A stretch of 64,000 nt of DNA from Neopestalotiopsis rosae (Eukaryota > Ascomycota > Sordariomycetes > Amphisphaeriales > Sporocadaceae), in NCBI GenBank assembly GCA_023078685.1, contig JALGAS010000006.1, positions 3,968,001-4,032,000 of the forward strand. Direction: 5' to 3'. Each line of letters starts with the position of its first letter. Position 1 is the first letter of the stretch. Positions 1-11,386 of this stretch are shown in pieces. The notes beneath the pieces are model-generated. The model made no database searches. It saw nothing but the letters and a program-made list of their open reading frames with translations, and was not told the origin of the DNA. Both the position numbers and the translations under genes were made by a program.

Positions 1-1756
1 TAGAGCAGATTAACTTATTGATATCAATTTTGCATGAAATCTGAACCTTTTTGAGAAGCCAAAATGGACATATAATGGTCAATCATTTTTATATGCTCTT
101 GCTGCAGACGAGCCTTGTCGTGTAAAGTTTACTCATGCTTTTAAATATGACTATGGCACTAGCTCTCGAGACATGAGATGAGATGAGATCTGTCTATAGA
201 CTCAAGACATAGTGATCGAAATGGAAATAAATGCCAAAAGAGTGCTCTACGACCAAGTCAGTGTAGTAGTTCGTTTGAGGTTCTGAATCCTTGCGAATTA
301 TTCTCCAATCGGAGTACAATACAATTCGGTTTAACTTGTTGCTATGTAAGGTTCTTGTGGAATTTCATTTTTAGATCTTCCTCTCAGCCTTAATTGTCTT
401 CGGCTTGGCCATTGTCAACTAAATGCTGCGGCCTTTAGCCCGCTGGGCTGATGAGTCGATAGACAAGAAGGCAAACTTCGCTAGTCATGGTTGAGTTCCA
501 TGAACGAACGCCTCAATAAGCAATTCTGCCTAAAGCAGGCATTTGCCGTTTCTACGCGCGCTAAAAAAAAAAAAAAAAAACTCCATACTTGCTGACATTT
601 TTTCTCTTTACAGATGGTGGGCCAGGAATTAGCGAAGCTTCAGGGTCCAAGATCCTACCAGCCCAGCAGGGGTTTGTTGTTTGGGTATGTGGATCATGCG
701 CGACTAACACGCCTTACCCATATCGTACAATGGAGGTACAGTACATCTTTGCGGAGCCCTGAGCTCCTGGAGCAGCTTTATAATTGGTCACATTTTGACT
801 CTGATGGATTGCGGACAATCTGAAGTCAAGAACATGCCTACGAAGCACAACCTTGTAGCAGCCCTGGCTATTTCGCTAGTCCGGCCTCTGGCTAGGCCCC
901 GCATGGTACTTTCGACTGATGCGACATGTTCTGGATTTGTAAGAGATGAGAAGATTTCCTTGAGCCATCAAGGGAGTGTGTGATAGTTTGTTGTGCGCTC
1001 AACATGCATCTGCAGACTAAGTTATGTGCATCTTTTGGGAAGGACACCTTGCTGGAGAACGCTCAAAAAGTACCTAATTAACTAGCTCAATTCTCAAATA
1101 CTACCCTTGGAAATTCTGTCGAGCGAAACCCAGCGCGTAGATTAGGTAAGCTAAAGTTATAGCCATATAAGAATTTTCAGTGTACTTGCGTCTTTATGTT
1201 TGCATATATGCCGAACTGGCAGGTAACATTGACAGTCACCTATGAAAGCCCAGCACGATCAGCTTCATTGCTTGATTGTGATTCGATTGAAACTCCTCAG
1301 ATCTACCTCAACTTTTCAAGTGTTCGAGAATCTGCCTTTAGTGACTCACGGGTAGATATCAGAGTCAAATGCTCCTTCCGACTCTCAGTGTTGACGTGCA
1401 GTAGTTTTTACTAGGGAAGATAAATCTTTGAGCAAGGCTGAGGAGGATCATGTAGTTAGCATGAGTCCGTGCGCCGGTGGCGAGAAGAGGGCAATACTTG
1501 AAATAGAAAGGGTACAATTAATGATGCTGACCTTCACTAAACAGGCAGGATAAGGGCCAGGGTCTCTCGTGGTGGCAAATTCTCAGATCTTTAATGATCA
1601 TACAGAGATGAGGACGTGATATTGGTTAAGACAATGTCTCCAATAGTCATTACGACTTGTCTAACACTCCAGACATTCGATGGTCTGGTCGCGAATCCGG
1701 GCGGCATTAAATAAATATGATGCCATATCATGGACATCCTGCCGCTCTACTGGTGG
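1..1756. other. Intergenic, no gene recognised
   Basis: AT-rich stretch with homopolymer runs (an A tract near 565-582) and only short ORFs of 60-72 codons lacking family resemblance, signal peptide or splice context. I see nothing coding here. Confidence 0.6.
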
Positions 1757-1761
1757 AAGTG

Positions 1762-1931
1762 TGTCAGGCACTAAGGGAATAGCCTCGGTATTAGCGTTAT
1801 TAGCGATGGACGGTTATAAATAGGGGCGTTGCCCTTTATTAATAACCAGCCAGAGTTCAGTTTCCTTCAATACCTACCTTATACTGGCTCTCTACCTCTA
1901 CTCTTCACTCTATTGCATTTAATCTCTGACA
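1762..1931 (+). mobile_element. Solo LTR of a retrotransposon (170 bp)
   Basis: The segment begins TGTCAG and ends CTGACA, a perfect 6-bp terminal inverted repeat with the canonical TG...CA ends of LTRs. It is flanked on both sides by the same 5 bp, AAGTG (1757-1761 and 1932-1936), as integrase insertion produces. A strong TATA box (TATAAATA, 1815-1822) and a following pyrimidine-rich stretch (about 1855-1925) fit the U3/R promoter of an LTR. No gag or pol coding sequence lies beside it, so it reads as a solo LTR left by LTR-LTR recombination. Whether it is Ty1/copia or Ty3 type cannot be told from the LTR alone. Confidence 0.72.
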
Positions 1932-1936
1932 AAGTG

Positions 1937-3570
1937 TGTTAGCCCGACCACTATCCAGAATCTTGTGCAAGTAGAACATAGCTAAGGCTATTATGACAGT
2001 CTAACTCGTAGAAGAGGCTCTTATTTAAGTGTAAAGAATTATCAATTCTAACTACTCTACAGCCACGTAGGAGCTTACTCACAAACTACACTGCTTAGAA
2101 TTACCAAGGGTAACTAAAGGATTAATTCGTAGATTTTACTGTATTCAAATATTTTCATCACAAGGCCGCTAGATTTGAAGATTCGAAAACTTCTCACTAT
2201 GACTAGGATGACCACAATCTGAAAAGCCCGGGATACATGAAGAGCTGAAAAGTGATTCGAAAACCCTTTTTTTTTTTTTTTGTGACATGTGGTTCCTGGG
2301 GGTATCTGGCCGAATATTTTGGATTAAAATATGCTCACTGTAGAATGTCCCGCTATAGTACCGTGTACAATCAGTAACTATGACCTCGAAGTCGATGTCG
2401 GTTATCCACATAAGTAGACCGAAAAAAAAAAACGCCCGGGGTACCCACACTTTCAAATCTGTCCGTCATGTTTGAGTGGGAAAGAAATGTCGATCAGGTT
2501 TTGGAAAATATCTTCGTGACACGGCTCTTAATTCCTTAGTTATCAAATAATCCAATGCCTTTCCTAAATGATGGAATCCTTCCCGCAAAGCTTCATCAGC
2601 TAGCGTGAACGTAATTCTGTACCAGCCAAGCTCCTCAGACGCATATATGCTGCATAGATATTCCGTATTCTACTTGGAGTGCACCTTTTTACCAACGCCA
2701 CCAAATGGCAAGCAAGCCCTCTACATTCTGGACATGAATCTAATCCCACCGAGCGCACTCCACAGTATTGAGGTGGCCGCCGGTGAGAATCTCTCGACGC
2801 TGACCAAGACTCTGTGGAGCACTCCGCAACAGGCTGTAGAATGATTAAGCAAAGGCAGAAAGAGAACCATGATAGCTTCATGACGTAAATTTCAAGCCAT
2901 AAATTTAGGATTTTGCAAGCGCTTTCACTTTTTCTTTGTTTACTACGCCGACGGGTAGACCTTTTGAAGAAGGCGGGTACTCTAAGCATCTGGTTTACGG
3001 ATGTCAGAAATCCTGACGAAAATACGTTGACAGAATTGCCGGTTACAGCAAATCCCGTATCGTATGGAGGCGTACCCGCGTGTAGTTATCACGATATAAT
3101 TCTAGTTCTAGCGCTGCACCATGCCACTCATTGAACTATGCCACCCGCTGCACGTATTGCGCTGCACCCGATTTACGTAATGTCTATATCGCGAGTCAAC
3201 AAGCAAGTGCATATATCGTCGGTTAAATTGGCAGATTCCAAAAGATGCAGCGCTATATGGAGAAAAACACGTTTTCGTAGCTTTAAGATGCGGGGATGCT
3301 AATAAATAGTACGTGGTTTTTTGCTGCGAGATGCTCATTTAAAATCCACGTGCCCACGAAATTATAGATGCACGGGTCCGTGGATGTATTGGGAGCCGGT
3401 GGTCCGTGACCCAAAATGCAAATCTGACGTATCCATAGCATTAGAATCAACGTCCACTGTAGCGACACTGAATCTCAACAGTTGTTGCTTGACATTGAGT
3501 GCACACGATAAGTGACCTTTATTCCGACACAGTCAAACAAGGAATCTGTCGATAAGTAATACTCATCGTG
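1937..3570. other. Intergenic, possibly degenerate
   Basis: Short overlapping ORFs on both strands (for example 2605-2844 plus and 2600-2989 minus) show no recognisable domain. Poly-A/T tracts occur near 2266-2281 and 2420-2430. Nothing convincing. Confidence 0.5.
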
Positions 3571-4863
3571 ATGGCACATCAGGCTCATAATATCCCATGG
3601 TTGACTTTCAGTTCTCACTTCCAACTTCGCTTTGCGGATCCCAAGTTCAACGGCGTTACCAATTTGTATCCCCGCTACAAACCAAGTCAAGGAAGAGAGC
3701 TCAACTACTTCGCCAAGGCGTTCGCCAGGGCAGTCGAGGAGCGCGCCGTGAGTGAAAGGAGGAAATACTGTGGCTTTGTGCCGTCAGACCCCGAAGAATT
3801 AATCCTCAGTGACGAGGTAGTAGAAAGGATCGGCCCTACAGTCCACCGCTTCCGGCGAAAGTATTCCGATCGGAACGAAATACGCCACGTCAATCATACA
3901 TATACGCCTGAGCTATGCCGCCATGATGTCACGGAGAAATGCGGGTGCGCAATAACGATGGAAGAAAGAAAGATGAAAGCCTTTCTCCATCAATGGCAGG
4001 AGAATCCCTGCTACCATTTCTGGAGCCACAACGCGGAGGCTTTCATGGGCCTGGAGGTTGAGAAGAGTTTGTTGTTGTACGGAGAAATGGACGCATTACT
4101 TCGCATCTGCTCACATCCTGAAGTGGATTACAAAGACCGTTGGGAGCAGGGGGAGTGTTACGATACGCACAGCATTCTAGGCTGGGAGCTGATTTGTAGG
4201 AATGCGCTCGATGCCTACCTTTGCCTCAATACTCTGTATTGCTTCCCCAAGTCATGGGACCCCGAATCAGGCAGGATAGAAGACAGGGACTACCGCCGAA
4301 CGAAATGTTACCAGCAGGTTCTCAGGCAATGCACCCTTGAGTCCAGATTCGCAAACATCTCGTCATTTCCGCATCGACAATTCTTCGGGATCGCTGATAA
4401 CCAGTTTGGTCACAACCATTTCCACGTTGATGGAGTACTACCCATCGGGAAGTTTTTGGAACTTGATGCTACTGCAGAATACCAACCCCGACCCTCTGAC
4501 TTGGCCGAGGTCCGCCTGGCTCTGCTCAAGAAAGGCCTTCCTACAGAGCTGGCGTTGACTATCATGGAACTCGCCAGATATCGACCAACGCGACGGCTTG
4601 AGATACCAAATGATCCCCTCCACCCCCTGAACCAGGGTAAATTGGCAAAATACTTGAAATACTGTTGGCAGCTCATGATTCGTTGTGATCTCATGGCAAA
4701 GGCTTTAGGCTCGCGCATTGATTGGGAGAAACTGGTAATGGCTCAGGTTGTGGATCTTTGGTATCCTGGTGGTGGCAGTCATAATATGGTTGAGAAGGAC
4801 GTGTGTTGTGCGGCTGGAGATGCCTTGAACAGAAATGATTCTTTGTATATCAAATTCATCTGA
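3571..4863 (+). CDS. Uncharacterised 430-residue fungal protein
   Basis: Intronless ORF of 430 codons from the first ATG (3571); the frame is open three bases further upstream only through a GTG. The protein is rich in His, Cys, Trp and Arg with no signal peptide or membrane segment. The middle (about residues 100-160) has paired Cys residues (ELCRHDVTEKCGC), and the C-terminal third holds a helix GLPTELALTIMELARY that resembles a tail segment I associate with uncharacterised fungal proteins of accessory regions, from memory only. I do not recognise a catalytic motif. It could be a lineage-restricted gene. The long uninterrupted frame and balanced codon use make it likely to be real. Confidence 0.7.
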   Translation: MAHQAHNIPWLTFSSHFQLRFADPKFNGVTNLYPRYKPSQGRELNYFAKAFARAVEERAVSERRKYCGFVPSDPEELILSDEVVERIGPTVHRFRRKYSDRNEIRHVNHTYTPELCRHDVTEKCGCAITMEERKMKAFLHQWQENPCYHFWSHNAEAFMGLEVEKSLLLYGEMDALLRICSHPEVDYKDRWEQGECYDTHSILGWELICRNALDAYLCLNTLYCFPKSWDPESGRIEDRDYRRTKCYQQVLRQCTLESRFANISSFPHRQFFGIADNQFGHNHFHVDGVLPIGKFLELDATAEYQPRPSDLAEVRLALLKKGLPTELALTIMELARYRPTRRLEIPNDPLHPLNQGKLAKYLKYCWQLMIRCDLMAKALGSRIDWEKLVMAQVVDLWYPGGGSHNMVEKDVCCAAGDALNRNDSLYIKFI

Positions 4864-6465
4864 AGTCATATCATTAGTAAACATTTACGAGACTACTATT
4901 TCGTAAGGCTTGACGCCAAATTCGTACTTTGGTGTCTTGACTAGGCTAGTGACAGGTTTCTACCAAGACTTGAAAAAAGGTTCTACGGGCATGGCTCTCG
5001 TGCCCTCGATATATACATCACTGCACGGAGAACTCAAATTCCATCGGGGTACGTTGGTGACCGTGGATTCGCCATGGACTTTTCTCTTGGACCCCATACA
5101 TCGCGGTGGGAGCCGTTGAATGCACCTCGTTTCGAGAAATGAAACTGTTGTATCGCATCCCTGACGATGTCATTATCAGAGTCGATCTTGAGCTGCGTTT
5201 CTGGTGGAGATGCCGCAAGTTACACCAAATAGCTGTAATTCCAGGCACTTTGATCCAGTCTTGCGAACTCGCGTCGGTTTTGTTCCCAACAGTAGACTCA
5301 TCATACATTTTGAGAGATTGCGAGCATTCCGTAAAAGAGCCTTCACTCAAGCAGAGGTCGGTTTTTTATATTTCCGGGCGTCTTTGTCTGACGAGGCGCC
5401 TAAATTTGCTAGTCAAGCAGGACAGGCGAGAAAGCGAAAGCGAAAGCGAGGAGAGCGGAGTCTTTTAAAAACATCTTGGCACCCTGCTTGGTCACTGTGG
5501 AGAGTGGATATTGAATTGCCATAGACATGCCGCAGGAGAGCCGAGTGTCGGTCCTCCGAGACTGCTGGTAGCCGCTCAGCCAATGCATGGATCATTTGAG
5601 TTAACGTTCCCGTACGTAGCGTAGCATTCGGAATTGAGACCTACATTAGATTTAGATTCTATAGATTGCGGGGAAATCGCCTTGGATGCTGCGATCATAT
5701 TGTCAAGTGGTCGTCTCTGAAGTCAACGCAGCTCATGGAAGCTGTCTTTCTCAATACTCCTGAGCTGCAAAGACGAGCTTTGTAAAATTAATTCTCAAAG
5801 TAGAGCCATGCAAGTCATGTTGACAACGGCTGCAGACTGATCGGAGAGGCCCGACTCGAGGTCATCAGGTTTGGTCGAATATTGACTGGAAATCATTTTA
5901 CAAAAGCAATCCAGCGCCGCGCGTCACAAACACAACTCATCAAATCGAAACAAACAAATTGTGCGTTGTTTGCACATTGCCCCGTCTCTAGGACAAACGT
6001 TTGTGCCGCTCTGGGGTGCATGACGTCTGAAATTGCTAGCTGAATATAATAAAAGATCGACAGCTCGGCTCGGAGGCCAAGGGGCAGCGATTATCATTAT
6101 TCTATAGCTTATCTTAGTGCCTGAATTCCCTGGCTAGGGCTCACGGAGCAGTCTGTGCGGCCTTGATGGTAGAATAGGAATGGTACGCTACACCGTGCTA
6201 AATCCGCAGTTCACACTCATCCGAACGGATGAGGCGAGGATTGCGTGCGCTCGTGGGGCAAAATGACACAAGGCGAACCAAACACTTCCGGCACTTGGTA
6301 TGAACTTCTACGTTTGGTGCTTGTAAGGACGCAAATAGTCATCTCTAAAGGAGGCTGTATATTGTTGAACATGTCGATTCATGATTGTATAATACTCCAG
6401 GCTGCCCAAAGAAGGGCCAAGACTGTTTTCACGATCTATCCCAGGCCGTAACAGTCTCTCGCAAA
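4864..6465. other. Intergenic, 1.6 kb
   Basis: Several overlapping ORFs of 60-120 codons on both strands around 5018-5595 lack any family signature; one is Lys/Arg/Glu-rich only because of a short AGCGAAAGCGAAAGCG repeat near 5434. Contains the carboxylesterase promoter at the right end; no clear TATA. Confidence 0.5.
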
Positions 6466-7358
6466 ATGGCAAACTGGGCTTCAATCAAGAAATTGACCCC
6501 CGCGGTTGTGGCCGCTCTGGCTGCAGCTCCCGTCAAGGCGCAATTATACAACAGCATCGTCCAAACAACTCTCGGTCCTGTCCAAGGCTTCAAATATTAC
6601 AACGACTCCAACATTACCGAGACCTACTTCAATCTGTCGGACAGCACTGTGACGGCCTTCTTGGGCATTCCCTTTGCTGCCGACACGGGGTATCAGAACC
6701 GATGGAAGCCGGCCCAGCCCCGCGAGCCATGGAACACCACGTTTGAGGCGACTTCTTTTGGTCCCGCGTGCCCGACGCTCTACGCCGAGGACTACAGTGA
6801 AGACTGTCTGAGCTTGAACATTTGGACCAATGCCAACTCTTCCAGCGACAAGCTGCCAGTGCTAGTGTGGAACCAGGGCAGTGATGAGACGAGCGACAAT
6901 ACATGGTGGTATGGCGGTGGAATGGCTTGTGAGTTTGAATCATTCATGGTAGCAGATCGCGACTAACGAGGTCTAGTGGAAAATGTGGTCGTGGTCACTT
7001 TCAACCGTCGCGATGATGTGCTTGGTTATTTGGCACTCCCCGAGCTCAATGCCGAGGGTCTGGAATTGACTGGTCACAATACTTCGGGCAACTATGGTGT
7101 CCTTGATGAGCTCGAAGTCCTCAAATGGGTCCAAAACAACATTGTCAATTTTGGAGGTGATCCCGACCGTGTTACTATTGCCGGTCAGTCATTTGGCTCG
7201 GCTCAGGTCTATCATGCCGTCAACAGCCCTCTGTTTGAAGGCTACTTCCATGGCGCCATTTCCCAGTCTGGCATTCGATACCCCTATGATACTCTACTTG
7301 CGGGACTGGCTACTCAGTATGTCCCCATGGAAAAGGCCCTGTCTTTTGGACTCAACTA

Positions 7359-7402
7359 ACGTCCGTCACCCACTTTTGGCCACCCCCCACATTTGGCCAC
7401 CC
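7359..7402 (+). repeat. Left terminal inverted repeat
   Basis: 44 bp identical to the reverse complement of 9171-9214. Inside it two near-identical 16-bp blocks with the core TTTGGCCACCCC recur 17 bp apart (7371-7386 and 7388-7403), a likely double transposase-binding site. Confidence 0.93.
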
Positions 7403-7508
7403 CAAAAATGCCTCACCGCTATAATGACTATTAACTTTGAATTTTTACAATTCCACCAATTTTACCTCAATTGATTCCATTTTTTGCAATAACGTTCTTT
7501 CAGCCTAT

Positions 7509-9125
7509 ATGCCTCAGTATACAGAAGAACATATTACCCAGGCACTTGAAGCCGTCGCTAGTGGTGCCAGCGTTAAATCAGCTGCACTGGAATGGGGTAT
7601 ACCACGATCAACGCTGAAGAACCGGATCAAGGGTCATCAGGCCAGAGATATAGCCTTTTCTGATTTGCAAAGACTTTCACCAACTGAGGAAAATCATCTG
7701 GCTGAGTGGGTTCGAGTTCAGGCTGATCTAGGGCTGCCGCCATCCCATCAACAACTGAAGGAATTCGCTGAGCGTATCCTGAAGGTCCATGGAGATGTAC
7801 AACCTCTTGGAAAGAACTGGGTGCAGTCCTTTATCAAAAGGAACCCATCAGTAAGGGTCCATAAGAGCAGAGCCATCGATTCACAGCGTGTAAATGGAGC
7901 TACAACTAATATTATCAGGCCATGGTTCAGGCACCTCGCTATACCTGAAATTATGGCTATCAAACCCACGAACCGATACAATATGGACGAGACTGGTATC
8001 CTTGAAGGCAGGGGATCAAATGGACTTGTTCTTGGATCATCAGAAGCTCGTTCTATTCGAAAGAAACAGCCTGGGTCCCGTGCTTGGACCACCCTCATCG
8101 AGTGCATCTCCGCAACTGGCAATGAGCTACCTCCACTTGTGATATATAAGGGGAAGAGTGTTCAGCAGCAATGGTTTCCTTTAGATCTGACCCCATTCCG
8201 TTCTTGGAGGTTCACGGCATCAGAAAATGGGTGGACTTCAAATCCTACAGCTGTCGAATGGTTAGAAAAGGTCTTTATTCCTTCTACCCAGCCAGCCGAC
8301 CCTCAAGAGGCCAGATTGCTTATACTAGATGGCCATGGAAGCCACGAAACCACGGAATTCATGTATATGTGCTTTGAGAACAAGATACACTTGATATTCT
8401 TGCCGCCTCATGCGTCGCATGTTCTTCAACCTCTTGATCAGTCAGTCTTCGGTCCTCTTAAGACAGCATATAAGAAGGAGCTTGGGAACCTTGATCAATG
8501 GGATGGTAGCACTGTTGTGGGCAAAAGGAACTTCCTAGTATGCTATGGCAAAGCTCGGAAAGCAGCCCTGACAAAAAAGAATATCATCAGTGGCTGGAAA
8601 TGGACTGGGTTATGGCCTGTGAGCATGGCTAAGCCCCTGATGAGCCCCTTGTTGCTTGAGAATTCGAAAACACCTGCTAAGCAAGCTGGAGAGGGTCACA
8701 AAGGGGATCTCGATAATCAGGGAAGTGGAAAATGGGCAGCAGATATATCAGCAGTGGCATGGTCGACTCCTCGAAAGAGGGATGAGCTTCGTGATCAATT
8801 CAGCTTATTCAGCAAGCTCGATATCGATACTCCCACGCAGCGTCTACTATTTCGAAAGGTTCAAAAAGGCTTTGACGGGAAGGCTTACGAATTGGCAGTT
8901 GCCCATCGAAAGATCGAGGTATTGCAGGCACAGGTTGATGCCAGTAGGGCCAGGAAGCGTAGGAAGGTTAAAATAAGCCCAAATTCGAAGTTTGCCGATA
9001 TTGAAGCTATCCGGAGGACTCAAATCGAGGTTGGCGAGGTTGACGATAATTCTGATGAATCCAGCGACCTTGAAAACCCCAGTGATCTTGAAGAATGCAT
9101 TGTTGTAGCATCAGAACCAAGATAG
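7509..9125 (+). CDS. Fot1/Pogo-class DDE transposase, 538 aa
   Basis: Start chosen at the ATG at 7509 (MPQYTEEHI), where the conserved N-terminal helix begins; the ATG at 7437 adds 24 low-complexity residues. Domain order is as in the family: a pipsqueak/CENP-B-like helix-turn-helix (about residues 8-42, ending in WGIPRSTLKNR), a Tc5/CENP-B DNA-binding domain (about 50-125, with NWVQSFIKRNP), then the DDE catalytic core. The catalytic Asp residues are D160 in YNMDETG, D274 in LILDGHGSH and D310 in LQPLDQSVFG; exactly 35 residues separate the last two (DD35D). A basic segment RARKRRKVK near residue 490 may be a nuclear signal. The 538-residue length fits Fot1 transposases. It would cut and paste the element at TA dinucleotides. 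Confidence 0.95.
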   Translation: MPQYTEEHITQALEAVASGASVKSAALEWGIPRSTLKNRIKGHQARDIAFSDLQRLSPTEENHLAEWVRVQADLGLPPSHQQLKEFAERILKVHGDVQPLGKNWVQSFIKRNPSVRVHKSRAIDSQRVNGATTNIIRPWFRHLAIPEIMAIKPTNRYNMDETGILEGRGSNGLVLGSSEARSIRKKQPGSRAWTTLIECISATGNELPPLVIYKGKSVQQQWFPLDLTPFRSWRFTASENGWTSNPTAVEWLEKVFIPSTQPADPQEARLLILDGHGSHETTEFMYMCFENKIHLIFLPPHASHVLQPLDQSVFGPLKTAYKKELGNLDQWDGSTVVGKRNFLVCYGKARKAALTKKNIISGWKWTGLWPVSMAKPLMSPLLLENSKTPAKQAGEGHKGDLDNQGSGKWAADISAVAWSTPRKRDELRDQFSLFSKLDIDTPTQRLLFRKVQKGFDGKAYELAVAHRKIEVLQAQVDASRARKRRKVKISPNSKFADIEAIRRTQIEVGEVDDNSDESSDLENPSDLEECIVVASEPR

Positions 9126-9170
9126 TTTTTAATTGAAGTTCATGGTTGAAGTATAAGCAAATCTAAATTA

Positions 9171-9214
9171 GGGTGGCCAAATGTGGGGGGTGGCCAAAAG
9201 TGGGTGACGGACGT
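9171..9214 (-). repeat. Right terminal inverted repeat
   Basis: 44 bp, exact inverted copy of 7359-7402, directly followed by the second TA of the target duplication. Confidence 0.93.
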
Positions 9215-10086
9215 TACACGGCATCGCACAATGTGTCGACCGTTGCTGAGCTGCGCAATCTTTCGCTGTCCGATATCCTCATTGGCTCGGCAGACCGCGA
9301 CACCAGCATCTGGAACATCACTGCTCTCTCCTGCGGAAACCCTCTCATCTTCAAGCCTGCTCTTGATGGATATGTCATTCCCATGAAGTACATTGATCAA
9401 ATGAAGGCTGGACCAGCGAATGATGTGCCTCTGATCACCGGTAACACCAAGGACGAGAGTGGTGCCGCTACCAACACCAATTATACTGTCGACCAGTACA
9501 CCGAGTACTGCACGGAAAAGTACGGCAACCTCTCGTCGCGATACTTTGAGTTGTACCCTGTCGACGACAATGCAACCCTTGGCGATATGGCATGGAACGC
9601 TGCAGCCCGCGACACATCGCTTGTGAGCTCTTGGGCATACGCCAATGGCTGGATTGAGTCTGCAGAGAGCCCCTTCTACACATACTACTGGGATCGTAAG
9701 TATTGATAAACTCATTATCTGAGGCAACGCAATGCTAACATCTTGCGACAGACGCGCCGCCAGGACAGACTCAAGGAGCTTTCCACCAGAGCGAAATTAT
9801 GTACGCTCTCAACGCCCTCTACGCCAACGGAGACCAGTACCCCTTTACCGAGGAGGACTTTGCCATTGCCAAGAAAATGACTGCGTACTGGACCAACTTT
9901 ATCAAGACTGGAAACCCCAACGGCAACAGCAACACCACGTCTGGTGACCTCGATCACTGGTACCCCAATGACGGCTCTAGCAACTATGTGATGCATCTGG
10001 GCGACGGTTGGGGCAACCACACGCTTGCCAAGGATGAGCAGGTGTCGTTCATCATGGACTACTTTGGCCAGCAGGTCCCTTACTAG

Positions 10087-11386
10087 ATTCGTGTACAGAT
10101 TGAGCGTCCACGAGCGCTTGCAATATGAGAATAGTCAAACTTTATGGACGTTGTAAATTTCATGCCGACGCATAAATATGAAATGAATTCTTCTACGCCG
10201 TTTCGCCGCCAATTAATGATCTCACGAGCTGTGAATTTGGCTGAATCCAACCTGTGTTAAAAGCGTTATCGCGCTGCGACGCCGATTGCCGTGCGCCCTA
10301 GAACATGACCACCGAAATTTGAGCCGACTGCCAGCGGTGTTGACCACTGAACGAGTTCCCAACTCTTCACGCTGATGAGGTCGTATTCAACCAAAAAAGC
10401 CGCGTCACTCTCGCAGAGCTTTCGTCCATTTGTTCGTGTAATCAGGACAAGAATTGCAATGTCTACGAAACATCGGCGATAGGAAAAGACAGGCTCGGAA
10501 CTGGAAACAGAACGAAGAAACAAAAGATCAAGGGTCCCCAACGGGCTGCTGATCCCGCAGCCCTGGCCACTTTTAGCGTTGGGTCGCCCCAGACCATTCT
10601 GCAAGGGGAACGCTACGCCTGTGTTCAAGTGCCGAATCAACCGTGCTAGCGATATTACCACTGTAGGCAGGTATGGAGGTCTGGGTCGAGCCCTGAACAT
10701 TGACACACACAGCACCAGTCACATAAGACTGTATAGAATCAGATGGCAATGGCTCTGTCTTGTTCTCATGACTGGAGTGACTGACTAATCCCTGACAAGC
10801 TTTACTAAATCTCTTCATTCTGGATCCCTCACAGCTAAGCTTTCTTGTCTGGGGCTTGCAAGTTATAGTATCCTGGTTTGTAGGTGGAGTTGCAAGTAAT
10901 GAGAATCTTCTCATAAGCCGTTACTAAGGTTCTCCGCACAGAAGTACCGATCAGATAACTCTGATCATATACGCCTCCCGCGACTAGTTCCGATACCTCC
11001 GAGATGGGCCCACGTCACCATAATTAAGATCACTTGTGTTTCACGTTACCATGAAATACCATGAAAAGGTGCACAGTGTAGTGCGCGTCAATATGCGGGG
11101 ATGCAGTAATCCTTTACTCTTGACTTGGCCAAGAAAGGGGCGACGGCGGGGCGGTTGCCAGAAGTGGGAATACTGGCTTCGAATCAGATCGTACTGGTAT
11201 GGGCAAGAAATTTACTATGATCTACCGTCATTGGCTTTAGATAGTTCAAGTTCTATATAAGTGCCTGACGGTTCCTGACACTAGTATAATGGTAACATTG
11301 ATTCGGCCGGCTTCAGTTTCAAGACAGTAGCATATCCGAAAGCTCTCGTCCAACCTGTTTCCCAGGAACCCTTCTCAGTCAACACA
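10087..11386. other. Intergenic between carboxylesterase and LysM gene
   Basis: Two overlapping minus-strand ORFs (149 and 113 codons, 10266-10914) show no domain, no homology I can recognise and poor codon texture. I treat the stretch as 3' region plus LysM promoter. Confidence 0.5.
11254..11261 (+). promoter_or_regulatory. TATA box of the LysM gene
   Basis: TATATAAG lies 126-133 bp upstream of the LysM start codon, preceded by a CAAG/TTC-rich stretch. A transcription start about 30 bp downstream would leave a leader of roughly 100 nt. Confidence 0.5.

Larger units (their letters stand above)
7359..9214 (+). mobile_element. Fot1/Pogo-type DNA transposon, 1856 bp, intact
   Basis: The element is bounded by perfect 44-bp terminal inverted repeats (7359-7402 and 9171-9214) and flanked by a TA target duplication (7357-7358, 9215-9216), the signature of the Tc1/mariner superfamily. 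It carries a single intronless transposase gene of the Fot1/Pogo class. Both ends and the ORF are undamaged and show no C-to-T decay, so it appears autonomous or recently so. Its composition is more AT-rich than the surrounding carboxylesterase exons. It sits in the same orientation as the host gene. Confidence 0.95.
6466..10086 (+). pseudogene. Secreted type-B carboxylesterase split by a transposon
   Basis: Exons 6466-6928, 6977-7358, 9217-9695 and 9752-10086 encode a 552-residue carboxylesterase/cholinesterase-like hydrolase once introns (6929-6976, 9696-9751) and the 1.86-kb transposon are set aside; the sum is an exact multiple of three. Residues 1-25 form a signal peptide. An oxyanion-type YGGGM precedes the first intron. 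The nucleophile Ser226 lies in TIAGQSFGS, and GAFHQSEI probably carries the catalytic His. In this family these residues hydrolyse ester bonds of secreted substrates. As it stands the insertion in codon 282 creates a TAA from the target TA plus the first base of the element, leaving a 281-residue product without the catalytic His. No other lesion is visible, so disruption looks recent. Confidence 0.88.

Noticed and set aside
5018..5595. Cluster of small ORFs on both strands
   Set aside because: Mutually overlapping, low-complexity in part, and no family resemblance.
10266..10914. Two overlapping minus-strand ORFs of 149 and 113 codons
   Set aside because: No domain, no splice logic joining them, and they lie in the 3' region of the carboxylesterase; most likely chance.
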